The notes beneath the pieces were generated by a model. It did not search any database, was not told the DNA's origin, and worked only from the letters and a program-made list of their open reading frames with translations. Below, in pieces: positions 34,179 to 43,284 of a DNA stretch of 64,000 bases. The DNA comes from Bacteroidota bacterium. Lineage in GTDB: Bacteria; Bacteroidota; Bacteroidia; B-17B0; Aurantibacillaceae. A program made the translations under genes and the position numbers. The stretch covers positions 496,001 to 560,000 of the forward strand of contig JAUXZS010000020.1 in the NCBI GenBank assembly GCA_030692515.1, read 5' to 3'. Every line of letters starts with the position of its first letter. Positions within the stretch are counted from its first letter, which is position 1.

Positions 34179-35168
34179 CTATGGTACTTCTACTGTATTT
34201 AAGATTTCTGTGATAATATTTTCAGATGTAATATTCTCAGCTTCGGCTTCATAAGTTAAACCAACACGATGACGCATAACATCTAAACAAATCGCACGGA
34301 CATCTTCAGGAATTACATAACCTCTACGCTTGATAAACGCGTAGGCTTTAGCAGCTAAAGCTAAATTAATGCTGGCCCTTGGTGAACCACCATATGAAAT
34401 TAAACCTTCAAATTTTTGAAGTTTATATTCTTTCGGAAAACGAGAGGCAAAAACAATATCTACTATATATCTTTCAATTTTTTCATCCATGTAAACATCT
34501 TTAACAACGGCTCGCGCCTTTACAATAGCATCAGTAGATAATACGGTATTTGCTAAAGGCATTCCGCCCGGCTGAATATTTGAAGTAATAATTTTACGCT
34601 CTTCTTCTTTAGTTGGATAACCAATTACAACCTTTAACATAAAACGATCCATTTGTGCTTCAGGTAAGGGGTAAGTTCCTTCTTGATCGATAGGATTTTG
34701 AGTAGCTAAAACTAAAAAAGGATTTGGTAATTTAAATGTTTGATCACCAATGGTTACTTGCTTTTCTTGCATAGCCTCCAAAAGTGCAGATTGTACTTTT
34801 GCGGGAGCACGATTAATTTCATCGGCCAAAACAAAGTTGGCAAAAATTGGTCCTTTACGAATCGAAAAAGCTTCTTGCTTTTGGTTGTATATTTGCGTTC
34901 CTATAACGTCGGCAGGTAACAAATCGGGCGTAAACTGAATTCTACTAAATTGCCCGTCAACACACTTTGCCAACGTATTTATTGCTAAAGTTTTTGCTAA
35001 GCCCGGCACACCTTCTAATAAAATATGGCCGTTACTTAGTAAGCCAATTAGCAAGCGTTCTACCATGCTTTTTTGACCAATAATAACTTTGTCCATTTCA
35101 ATAGTTAGCATGTCTACAAAAGCGCTTTCTTGTTGAATGCGTTCGTTAATTTCTTTAATATCTACCAT
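34179..35168 (-). CDS. MoxR-family AAA ATPase
   Basis: 329 aa. Walker A GVPGLAKT (about 54-61), Walker B VLADEINRAP (about 113-122) and the sensor-1 ATQNP segment (about 153-157) are intact, as is the Arg-finger-type EAQMDRF segment. MoxR proteins act as chaperone-like remodelers of VWA-domain partners. First gene of the bat operon, and the only one clearly preceded by a promoter-like region with an inverted repeat (35192-35220). Confidence 0.92.
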   Translation of the reverse strand: MVDIKEINERIQQESAFVDMLTIEMDKVIIGQKSMVERLLIGLLSNGHILLEGVPGLAKTLAINTLAKCVDGQFSRIQFTPDLLPADVIGTQIYNQKQEAFSIRKGPIFANFVLADEINRAPAKVQSALLEAMQEKQVTIGDQTFKLPNPFLVLATQNPIDQEGTYPLPEAQMDRFMLKVVIGYPTKEEERKIITSNIQPGGMPLANTVLSTDAIVKARAVVKDVYMDEKIERYIVDIVFASRFPKEYKLQKFEGLISYGGSPRASINLALAAKAYAFIKRRGYVIPEDVRAICLDVMRHRVGLTYEAEAENITSENIITEILNTVEVP

Positions 35169-35191
35169 AAGATTAGTTTATAACAATGATG

Positions 35192-35220
35192 GGTAAAGAT
35201 AATATTGGTAAGGGTTACCC
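35192..35220. promoter_or_regulatory. Inverted repeat and -7 box upstream of the bat operon
   Basis: GGTAA-GGG-TTACC (35207-35219) is a perfect 5-base inverted repeat, and GGGTAA (35191-35196) can pair with TTACCC (35215-35220). The minus strand has TATCTTTA at 35194-35201, 25 bases before the moxR ATG. The repeats lie where a -33 element would be, so this may be an operator, but the regulator is unknown. Confidence 0.35.
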
Positions 35221-35301
35221 ACGATTTATAGGTAGTTAAAATTTGTTAACTAAAATTCTTAAAAAAAATAAAATAAAAGGCTTTAAAAAGACAGTTATTT
35301 T

Positions 35302-36354
35302 CTAACGTTCTTTTTTTATTGTGCTGATATGTAAAGGATTTTCGGTTAATTCAGAATGTAATTTTCGGTTTTTGAAAATATCTATTGCAGCATACATCGC
35401 CTTCTTAAAGGATTGTTCGTTTGCTTTACCTTTTCCTGCAATATCATACCCTGTTCCGTGATCGGGACTAGTCCTTACGGCATCTAACCCAGCCGTAAAA
35501 TTAACGCCATCATTAAAAGCAATTGTTTTAAAAGGTATTAAACCTTGATCGTGATACATGGCTAAAACAGCATCAAACTCTTTATAAGTTCCGTTTCCAA
35601 AAAAACCATCTGCAGAATAAGGTCCGTATACTAAACCATTGGTTTTTGTTTTTTCAATTGCTGGAATAATAATTTCTTTATCCTCAGTTCCAATTGCACC
35701 ATTATCTCCAGCATGAGGATTTAAGCCTAACACCGCTATTTTAGGTTTACGAACCCCGAAATCTTTAATTAGCGAATCGTTTAATTGAGAAATCTTTTTT
35801 GAAACTCCATCGATTGTAAGTTGAGAAGCAATGTCTTTAACGGGTAAATGACCAGTAACTAATGCAATTCTTAAGCCATTTTCAGCACACATTAACATCA
35901 TCGGATCGCCAGATAATTTTGAACCTAAATACTCTGTATGGCCGATAAATTTAAAATCATCGCTTTGAATATTACTTTTATTAATTGGTGCTGTAACTAA
36001 AACATCAATGTGTTTTTCGAATAGAGCAAGAGTTGCTTTTTCAAGAGATATAAATGCATATTTACCACCTACCTCAGTTGACTTTCCCATTTCAATATTT
36101 ACCTCTTCTTCGTAGCAAATAAAAACATTTACTTTTTTAGAATTTAATTGTGAAAATTCGCGCATAGGATTAAAGCTAAATTCTTCTAAACCCAAAACTT
36201 TTCTGTAATACGAAACTGTTTTTTGGGAACTAAATAAAACAGGTATACAAATATCTGCAATGCCTGGTTCTAATAATGTCTTTAATACAACTTCTAATCC
36301 TATTCCGTTTATATCTCCTTGAGAAATACCTACTATTACTTTATTATCAATCAT
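35302..36354 (-). CDS. pdxA: 4-hydroxythreonine-4-phosphate dehydrogenase
   Basis: 350 aa, NAD-dependent oxidation and decarboxylation of 4-phosphohydroxy-L-threonine in the DXP-dependent pyridoxal phosphate pathway. Metal-binding His residues are in IGHTEYLG (about 137-144), NPHAGDNG (about 212-219) and MYHDQGLIPFK (about 266-276). ISQGDINGIGLE at the N-terminus is the typical start. It is 4 bp after the shorter amidohydrolase gene, so the three genes are likely co-transcribed; a metabolic link is not obvious. Confidence 0.95.
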   Translation of the reverse strand: MIDNKVIVGISQGDINGIGLEVVLKTLLEPGIADICIPVLFSSQKTVSYYRKVLGLEEFSFNPMREFSQLNSKKVNVFICYEEEVNIEMGKSTEVGGKYAFISLEKATLALFEKHIDVLVTAPINKSNIQSDDFKFIGHTEYLGSKLSGDPMMLMCAENGLRIALVTGHLPVKDIASQLTIDGVSKKISQLNDSLIKDFGVRKPKIAVLGLNPHAGDNGAIGTEDKEIIIPAIEKTKTNGLVYGPYSADGFFGNGTYKEFDAVLAMYHDQGLIPFKTIAFNDGVNFTAGLDAVRTSPDHGTGYDIAGKGKANEQSFKKAMYAAIDIFKNRKLHSELTENPLHISTIKKER

Positions 36355-36358
36355 AAAT

Positions 36359-37645
36359 TTATTTAATTCCGTATTTAGTTTTATATTTTAAATAGAGTTC
36401 TGTTTGCTTATTTGTTAGATTTACGCTTTTGCCAGATATATAAGCCAAAATAATATTGTTAGTTTTCATATCTAAAATATCACCATCACTTATAACTATC
36501 GACGCAAGTTTCCCTTCTTCTAAAATTCCAATTTCTTTATCAACACCTAAAATTTTCGCAGCGTTATAAGTTATACTGCTCAAGGCTTGTTCTTTTGTTA
36601 AACCATAAGCCACAGCAACGCCCGCGTTAAATGGAAGGTTTCTGCTCTGCATAGCTTCCATATCTCCTTCTAATTGAAGGCAAAACAAAACGCTATCTTT
36701 TTGCAATAAATAAGGAGTTTTAAAAACAATATCAATATCATCATCCGCATTATCGGGTAAATCATTTACACGGTTTAACATCACCGGAATATTTTTTTGC
36801 TTTAATAAACTGGTAATTTTATAACTTTCTTTCCCTCCAACAATAACAGATTTCTTGATATTAAACTTCTCTGCAAAATTAATGGCACTAATAATGTCTT
36901 TTGCTTTTTCGGCACGTAAATATAAATTTGCAGTACCATCAAAAACAGAACGCATAGCTTCAAAACGGATATTTTTTTCTGTAATATTATTAGTTAAACA
37001 ATAGGCTTGCGCATCTTCAAAAAATTTATTTAAATAATTAATTTCAGAGATATAGTTTTTATTTATTGAAGTAGAAACACCTTCATCCTCACTAAAACGC
37101 TTATTTACAGCTTTAGGAAAATTTAAATGAATACCGTCGTCGGCCTTTAATACAGCGTCTTCCCAATTCCAACCTTCCAATGCCATAATAGATGATGAAC
37201 CACTAATTAAACCATCGCGTGGAGTAACTTGCGTGTATAAAATTCCGTTTGTTTTTACAGTTGGCGTAATAATATTATCTGTATTGTAGGCAATTAATGC
37301 CCTAATGTGAGGGTTAATATTTCCAACTTCAGAAAAATCTCTAGTTGCTCTAACGGCTTCAGCATCGTGCAAGCCAAGCACATTGTTTGTGTTAATTATT
37401 CCAGGATAAATATGTTTTCCTTGCAAATCAATTACTGTATCATAGGCAGCAGGATTTAAACGAATTCCAGTAATACTACTCACAATTTCCAATTTAGTTT
37501 TATTAATTACCACTAAACTATTTTCGATTATTTTACCATTACCAATATGCGCAGTGGCATTAATTAGCGCTATGTGTCTATATGTTTTTTGGGCTAAGCA
37601 ATTTAAACTTAGAAGTAAAAAGAATATATAAATTAATTTTTTCAT
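36359..37645 (-). CDS. Exported amidohydrolase-fold protein without the HxH metal motif
   Basis: 428 aa with a signal peptide (about 1-18, NCLAQ). The fold is recognisable: GKHIYPGIINTNNVLGLHD where active members have a HxH, then the late segments TKEQALSSITYNAAKILGVDKEIGILEEGKLASIVISDGD, which is the standard C-terminal signature of amidohydrolases of the imidazolonepropionase/dihydroorotase-like group. The metal-binding HxH is replaced by NTN, so hydrolytic activity is doubtful. It follows the larger protein by 11 bp. May act with it as a pseudo-enzyme partner. Confidence 0.75.
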   Translation of the reverse strand: MKKLIYIFFLLLSLNCLAQKTYRHIALINATAHIGNGKIIENSLVVINKTKLEIVSSITGIRLNPAAYDTVIDLQGKHIYPGIINTNNVLGLHDAEAVRATRDFSEVGNINPHIRALIAYNTDNIITPTVKTNGILYTQVTPRDGLISGSSSIMALEGWNWEDAVLKADDGIHLNFPKAVNKRFSEDEGVSTSINKNYISEINYLNKFFEDAQAYCLTNNITEKNIRFEAMRSVFDGTANLYLRAEKAKDIISAINFAEKFNIKKSVIVGGKESYKITSLLKQKNIPVMLNRVNDLPDNADDDIDIVFKTPYLLQKDSVLFCLQLEGDMEAMQSRNLPFNAGVAVAYGLTKEQALSSITYNAAKILGVDKEIGILEEGKLASIVISDGDILDMKTNNIILAYISGKSVNLTNKQTELYLKYKTKYGIK

Positions 37646-37656
37646 CTGTTACATTT

Positions 37657-40600
37657 TTATCTTTGTCCTGTTATTTCTTCATCAACTCCTTCTAAAGTAT
37701 TACAATGATATAATCTATCATGTTTTATTTTTGGTTTTTCAACCTTAGCGCCACTTTGTTTTTCTATTAGTAATTTCGCGATTAGTCTTGCTCTTTCTTC
37801 TTTAATATATTGCTTTAATTTTACGTCTTCATCTCTATCAAAATAAATCTGACCATCAATTATTGTTTTGTCAGCCATTGCATAAACACTCATAGGATTG
37901 TCGGTCCATAAAACTAAGTCAGCTACTTTTCCAACCTTAATGCTTCCAACTTTATCATCAATGTGTAACATTTTTGCAGGATTAAGAGTCACCAATTTTA
38001 AAGCTTCTACCTCTGTTAAGCCACCATATTTTATTGATTTAGCAGCTTCTTGATTCAATCTACGAGCCATTTCAGCATCATCACTATTAATAGCAGTGTT
38101 AACACCCATTTTAGTTAAAATAGCAGCGTTATAAGGAATAGCTTCAACTACTTCATTTTTATAAGCCCACCAATCTGAAAATGTAGATGCGTTAACACCA
38201 TGAGCTTTCATTTTATCTGCAACTTTATATCCTTCTAAAATATGTGTAAATGTATTCACCTTAAAACCAAAAGTATCTGCAATATGCATCAACATATTAA
38301 TTTCGCTTTGCACATAACTATGACAAGTAATAAATCTTTTTTTATTTAAAATTTCAGCAACAGCTTCCAAATCCAAATCTTTACGAGGAACTTGAATTTT
38401 ATTTTTTTCGATTTCTTTTGCGCTTAATTTTAAAAACGACTTCCATTGTAAATCATATTCTCTGGCACGTGTAAAATAATCGTTGTATAACTGCTCCACG
38501 CCCATTCTGGATTGGGGAAAACGAATTGAATTTTGATCGCCCCAATTACTTTGCTTTACATTTTCTCCTAAAGCAAATTTTATAAAATCATCTGCTTTCT
38601 CATATTTTAAATCTTCTGCAGAATAGCCCCATCTCAATTTTATAATCGCACTTTGACCACCAATAGGGTTTGCAGAACCATGTAATAACTGAGCACAAGT
38701 AACTCCTCCAGACAATTGACGATAGATATTAATATCTTCCGGATTTAAAACATCACCCATTCTAACTTCGGCACTACTAGATTGCGCTCCTTCGTTTACT
38801 CCTGCAGTTAATGCAATGTGACTATGTTCATCAATAATTCCCGGTGTTAAATGTTTTCCTTTAGCATCAATAATTTTTGCAAATGCCAATTTTGGAGCAT
38901 CAATATTTTTTGCAATTCTTACAATTTTACCATCAACAACATAAACATCATGTTCCATTAAAACACTATCGCCGTCATTCGTCCAAATGTTAGCGTTTTT
39001 TATTAAAATAGCTGAATAACGATTTTTAAATTTATTCCATTGCTCTTTAAATAGGCCTTGTTCCTCTGGTAAAGATTCACCATAAGCGTTAAAAGGATAA
39101 ATAACTTTACCCAAGTTTAATTCTGTTTTTTTCTGAGGAACCTTTGATTTTGTTGTAGTATCAATTGAAGATTCAAATACTAACTTAAAATCAAACCAAT
39201 CGCCATTCGTCCACTGCCCTTTACCATCCAATGATTTAGTGGAAGAATTATAATTTCCATTTGCGCGAACAACATTTATTGAATCTTGAAGGAAGCTAAA
39301 GGTTAATAAATTATTTAGAAAAGTAAAGTTTAAATTCTTCTTAGTTGTATCGATTGTAATTTTTGCACGAGGCGAAGTTGCATCCCCAGAAAATTGAATC
39401 TTGTACTTTTTAGCCGGGGTAATTAACACATAATTTCCGCGAATATCTTGTGCATCAATATCTGCAAAAATAGTTGGTTCACCGGCAACCCAGTTTTGCA
39501 TAATAACAGCGTCATTTTCAAAAATAGATTTATTACTAATGAAAAAATTGGCCAAATATTCCTTTTTTAATGAGCCTATTTTATCCTGTAGATTGATAAA
39601 AGTTGCAGGATTTACGGTTAACGCTTTTAAAGCCGCCTTCTCAGAAAGTCCATATTTTATAGCCTTCCTAAGATTAGGCAAAAAATCTTTTTTTTCTTTA
39701 AGATCAGATGTTGTTAAACAAAATTGAATAAAGTTTTTTTCGAATTGCGCAGGATTTGTTGGTGCCAATTCCCAATGTTTTAAATCTGCTAGCGAAACGC
39801 CTTCAGCATCATAAGGATCTTCCACATCATAAGCAATTGGAAAATTTAAAGGAACAATATATTTTAATTGTGTGCTTTGAACATCATTAATTCTTTGATA
39901 TTCATTTCCTCCCGCTTTAACAATATATTTTACATTAAACTCTTTACCAACTTTGGCAGCTCTTAAATCATTAAATTTATCATTCCCTTCAAAAATACTA
40001 GGTAAGTCTTTGATTTTATTAAATGCCTCTAAAGAAATATTATATTCTGTTTTGTTTTTATTTTGAGCGTACCAAATAGCATCATAATAAGTTTGTCTAA
40101 ATAAAGCAATACCGCCAGTTAAAGAACTTGGGTAATCTTGAGTTGAAGTTCCTTTCGAGAAAGAATAAAAACCTGCTGCCTTGTCTAAAATAACACTCTC
40201 ATTTTCATTTTTATTACTTAGGTTTACAAATACACCGCTACCTCTTACTACACCATCTTTTAAACAGGAAAGAACTGAACCAAAACCTAATTTTTTTAAT
40301 TCATCAGCTTTATCCTTATTTTTAATAAAAAATTTATTTGCTTCGTAATCAGACTTTATTGCTTGATTCCAGCCATAGGCACCTTTAACATTACTCTCCA
40401 TTTGTGGAGGATGAGATTTACGCTGTCCTTGCGCCAAACCTTTTTCATGAGAAAGACCATAATCAGAATAAAGATCTATAAAAGAAGGATAAATAAATTT
40501 TCCTTTTAAATCATAAACAACTGCATTTTTAGGTAATTCTAATTTTTCGCCAACATTTAAAACTTTACCGTCTTGAATTAAAAGTGTTCCGCTTTTTATC

Positions 40601-40752
40601 ACGGTTTCAAAATCAACGAAAATTGTTGCGTTAACAAAAGCATAAATACTATGCGTATTAAATGGTGCTGAGTTAGTAGGGAAAGTTGTTTGACTGAAAA
40701 AACTTAAACTAAAAAAACTTAGTAGTAAAATTAATATGGAACTTTTTTTCAT
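37657..40752 (-). CDS. Exported two-domain amidohydrolase fusion protein
   Basis: 1031 aa with a signal peptide (about 1-20, FFSQT). An N-terminal amidohydrolase-like half (about 40-420) has FIYPSFIDLYSDYGLSH where HxH would be expected, so it is degenerate, and it ends with KAALKALTVNPATFINLQDKIGSLKKEYLANF. A beta-rich linker (about 430-580) follows. The C-terminal amidohydrolase domain (about 590-990) keeps the metal motif LTPGIIDEHSHIAL (HxH near 641-643), later His in CHSYVQSE and THILEGYK, and the catalytic Asp region AINSDDAEMARR. Family members hydrolyse peptides or cyclic amides in the periplasm; the substrate is unknown. Confidence 0.8.
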   Translation of the reverse strand: MKKSSILILLLSFFSLSFFSQTTFPTNSAPFNTHSIYAFVNATIFVDFETVIKSGTLLIQDGKVLNVGEKLELPKNAVVYDLKGKFIYPSFIDLYSDYGLSHEKGLAQGQRKSHPPQMESNVKGAYGWNQAIKSDYEANKFFIKNKDKADELKKLGFGSVLSCLKDGVVRGSGVFVNLSNKNENESVILDKAAGFYSFSKGTSTQDYPSSLTGGIALFRQTYYDAIWYAQNKNKTEYNISLEAFNKIKDLPSIFEGNDKFNDLRAAKVGKEFNVKYIVKAGGNEYQRINDVQSTQLKYIVPLNFPIAYDVEDPYDAEGVSLADLKHWELAPTNPAQFEKNFIQFCLTTSDLKEKKDFLPNLRKAIKYGLSEKAALKALTVNPATFINLQDKIGSLKKEYLANFFISNKSIFENDAVIMQNWVAGEPTIFADIDAQDIRGNYVLITPAKKYKIQFSGDATSPRAKITIDTTKKNLNFTFLNNLLTFSFLQDSINVVRANGNYNSSTKSLDGKGQWTNGDWFDFKLVFESSIDTTTKSKVPQKKTELNLGKVIYPFNAYGESLPEEQGLFKEQWNKFKNRYSAILIKNANIWTNDGDSVLMEHDVYVVDGKIVRIAKNIDAPKLAFAKIIDAKGKHLTPGIIDEHSHIALTAGVNEGAQSSSAEVRMGDVLNPEDINIYRQLSGGVTCAQLLHGSANPIGGQSAIIKLRWGYSAEDLKYEKADDFIKFALGENVKQSNWGDQNSIRFPQSRMGVEQLYNDYFTRAREYDLQWKSFLKLSAKEIEKNKIQVPRKDLDLEAVAEILNKKRFITCHSYVQSEINMLMHIADTFGFKVNTFTHILEGYKVADKMKAHGVNASTFSDWWAYKNEVVEAIPYNAAILTKMGVNTAINSDDAEMARRLNQEAAKSIKYGGLTEVEALKLVTLNPAKMLHIDDKVGSIKVGKVADLVLWTDNPMSVYAMADKTIIDGQIYFDRDEDVKLKQYIKEERARLIAKLLIEKQSGAKVEKPKIKHDRLYHCNTLEGVDEEITGQR

Positions 40753-40855
40753 TTATAATTAATTTATGACTTAAATAATTTCATCAAAACATTTAGCATC
40801 TTCTAGATATTTGACAAACCCTCAAATTTAAACAGATTTACCAAAATTACTACTC

Positions 40856-40863
40856 TATATTTG
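40856..40863 (+). promoter_or_regulatory. Candidate -7 box for the SirB-cytochrome c gene
   Basis: TATATTTG is an exact TAnnTTTG match, 48 bases before the ATG at 40912. It overlaps a possible TTG start at 40861, which argues that translation begins at 40912. Confidence 0.45.
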
Positions 40864-40911
40864 CTTTTTTATCTAGCTTTTATTGCTATTTTTACGGTAA
40901 AATTTCAAAAT

Positions 40912-41538
40912 ATGTATAAAGGTATTTTACACACTCATTATTTAGTCGTAATTCTTTTTTTATTCATTTATGTAATAAAAACGGTTTTACTCTTAAGTAA
41001 CAAAACTGACCTACTTGCAAAATTCTCCAAAAAAATAAAAGTGCCTGAAATGATTGTCAGCTTTTTATTTTTAGGCACCGGAATTTATTTAATGACGCAA
41101 CTTCCTTTTGGCAGCAAATACGACTATTTATTATGGATAAAATTGGTAATGGTATTTTCTTCAATTCCTATTGCTGTAATAGGTTTTAAAAAATCCAATA
41201 AAATGTTGGCCGCTTTAAGTCTTCTTTTAATAACGGGAAGTTTTGGCTTGGCTGAAGTGTATCATAAAAAGAAAGGCATTGCAAAAACCATTGAAACAAC
41301 TAATCCAGAATCAACTGATGGAAAATCTTTGTATTTAGCAAATTGCGGTTTATGCCATGGTGATGACGGAAAACTTGGAATGTCGGGCGCAAAAGATATA
41401 ACGGCATCTAACCTGGATGTTTCTGGAATTAAAGAAATTATAATGCATGGTAAAGGCGCAATGCCTGCCGCTCAAGTTAACGAAGAACAAGCAAATGCCA
41501 TTTCAGAATACGTAAATAGTCAAATAAAAGGACACTAA
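40912..41538 (+). CDS. SirB-like membrane domain fused to cytochrome c
   Basis: 208 aa from the ATG at 40912 (a TTG start at 40861 lies in the candidate promoter). Four hydrophobic helices (about 8-30, 46-63, 72-90 and 98-115) match SirB-type membrane proteins, and a soluble C-terminal part has one c-type haem motif CGLCH (C145, C148, H149), with methionine ligand candidates such as GAMPAA (about 184-189). The combination would be a membrane-anchored electron carrier. The protein lacks a cleavable signal. It is 5 bp before hflX. Confidence 0.75.
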   Translation: MYKGILHTHYLVVILFLFIYVIKTVLLLSNKTDLLAKFSKKIKVPEMIVSFLFLGTGIYLMTQLPFGSKYDYLLWIKLVMVFSSIPIAVIGFKKSNKMLAALSLLLITGSFGLAEVYHKKKGIAKTIETTNPESTDGKSLYLANCGLCHGDDGKLGMSGAKDITASNLDVSGIKEIIMHGKGAMPAAQVNEEQANAISEYVNSQIKGH

Positions 41539-41543
41539 ACTTA

Positions 41544-42740
41544 ATGAAAGAAACTCTTTCTACCGAAATTCCAAATCACTGTTGTGTTTTAATTGGTGTA
41601 ATAAATAAATTACAAGATGATGGGCTTGCTAAAGAATATTTAGAAGAACTCGCCTTTTTAGCAGAAACTTACGGACTTGAAACAAAAAAAACATTTACAC
41701 AAAAGCTCGAAAAACCAGATAAAGCAACCTTTATAGGCAAAGGTAAATTAGCGGAGATTAAAGCCTTTGTTGTTGAAAATAAAATTGACGTTGTTATTTT
41801 TGATGATGAGTTATCTCCATCTCAACAACGAAATTTAGAAAAAGAACTTGGTAAAAAAGTTTTAGATCGTACCACATTAATTCTGGAAATATTTGAACAG
41901 CGTGCGCAAACTGCTCATGCTAAAACTCAAGTACAATTAGCACAATACCAATATATGTTACCCCGCTTAACCGGTATGTGGACTCACTTAGAAAGACAAC
42001 GTGGTGGCACAGGAACTCGCGGTGGAGCCGGTGAAAAAGAAATTGAAACAGATAGACGTATTGTAAGAGATAAAATTGCGCTTCTTAAAGAACGTTTGCG
42101 AGAAATTGATAAGCAAATGGCCACGCAAAGAAAAAATCGTGGAGAATTAATTCGTGTTGCATTGGTTGGTTACACCAATGTTGGGAAAAGTACCATTATG
42201 AATTTATTGAGCAAAAGCGCTGTTTTTGCAGAAAATAAATTATTTGCCACTTTAGATACAACTGTTAGAAAAGTAACTATTGATAATGTTTTTTTTCTAT
42301 TAAGTGATACTGTTGGTTTTATTAGAAAATTGCCAACTGAATTAGTTGAAAGCTTTAAATCAACTTTAGATGAAGTGCGAGAAGCTGATGTATTAATACA
42401 CGTTGTGGATATTTCTCATAAAAATTTTGAAGAACATTTAAATGTTGTTAAACAAACGCTACAAGAAATTGGAGCCGGAGATAAACCAGTTATTTTAGTT
42501 TTTAATAAAATTGATGCCTTTACTTATACCCAAAAAGATGAGGATGATTTAACACCAACCACAAGAGAAAATTTATCGTTAGAAGATATTAAAAACACTT
42601 GGATGAAAAGTTTAAATAATCCTTGTTTATTTATTAGTGCCCAAGACAGAGAAAATATAGATGAATTTAAGAAAACTGTTTACGACATTGTAAGGGATTT
42701 ACATATTAAACGTTATCCATATCACAATCTTTTATATTAA
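41544..42740 (+). CDS. hflX: GTPase HflX
   Basis: 398 aa ribosome-associated GTPase that splits stalled 70S ribosomes in stress. An N-terminal domain (about 1-190, with the FIGKGKLAEIKAF segment and the LPRLTGMWTHLERQRGG HflX-specific region) is followed by the GTPase motifs G1 ALVGYTNVGKST (about 208-219), G3 LSDTVGFIRKLP, and G4 NKID (about 319-322). The stop codon overlaps the next start by 1 bp, giving coupled translation with the GNAT gene. Confidence 0.95.
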   Translation: MKETLSTEIPNHCCVLIGVINKLQDDGLAKEYLEELAFLAETYGLETKKTFTQKLEKPDKATFIGKGKLAEIKAFVVENKIDVVIFDDELSPSQQRNLEKELGKKVLDRTTLILEIFEQRAQTAHAKTQVQLAQYQYMLPRLTGMWTHLERQRGGTGTRGGAGEKEIETDRRIVRDKIALLKERLREIDKQMATQRKNRGELIRVALVGYTNVGKSTIMNLLSKSAVFAENKLFATLDTTVRKVTIDNVFFLLSDTVGFIRKLPTELVESFKSTLDEVREADVLIHVVDISHKNFEEHLNVVKQTLQEIGAGDKPVILVFNKIDAFTYTQKDEDDLTPTTRENLSLEDIKNTWMKSLNNPCLFISAQDRENIDEFKKTVYDIVRDLHIKRYPYHNLLY

Positions 42741-43237
42741 TGCAGGTTGAATTTAAATACGCATCTATAAACGACCTCCCAAAAATTGTTGCAACTTATA
42801 ATTCAACAGTTGCTTCTCGGATTGTTACTGCAGATTTAGAACCCGTTTCTGTAGAAAGTAAAATGGATTGGTTTAACAATCATAATCAAAACAAAAGACC
42901 ATTATGGATAGTTACAATTGATGGCGAATATGCAGGTTGGATGAGTTTTAATTCTTTTTATGGTAGACCAGCTTATGATGGTACGGTTGAAGTAAGTATT
43001 TATTTAGAAGAAAAATCAAGGGGGAAAGGTTTAGGTAATATCTGTTTACAAAAAGCAATTGATTTTGCGCCATCCCTTGAAATTAAAAATTTACTTGGTT
43101 ATATTTTCGGACATAATGGACCAAGCCTAAATCTTTTTTACAAATTTGGTTTTCAAAAATGGGCGCATTTACCTGGTATTGCCAATATGGATGGTATTTT
43201 AAGAGATTTAATAATTGTTGGGAAAAAACTTAGCTAA
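42740..43237 (+). CDS. GNAT-family N-acetyltransferase (phosphinothricin acetyltransferase-like)
   Basis: 165 aa. A GNAT fold with the acetyl-CoA-binding motif EEKSRGKGLGN (about 92-102) and the later YIFGHNGPSLNLFYKFGFQKW segment (about 123-144), which resembles Pat/Bar proteins that acetylate amines such as phosphinothricin or methionine sulfone. The EYAGWMSFNSFYGRPAYDGTVEVSIYL start of the core supports this. The natural substrate is unknown. Start overlaps hflX stop by 1 bp. Confidence 0.8.
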   Translation: MQVEFKYASINDLPKIVATYNSTVASRIVTADLEPVSVESKMDWFNNHNQNKRPLWIVTIDGEYAGWMSFNSFYGRPAYDGTVEVSIYLEEKSRGKGLGNICLQKAIDFAPSLEIKNLLGYIFGHNGPSLNLFYKFGFQKWAHLPGIANMDGILRDLIIVGKKLS

Positions 43238-43284
43238 TTTGACTTTGCTTATTTTGCTCAATTAAGTAACTTGCATCTAATTAC

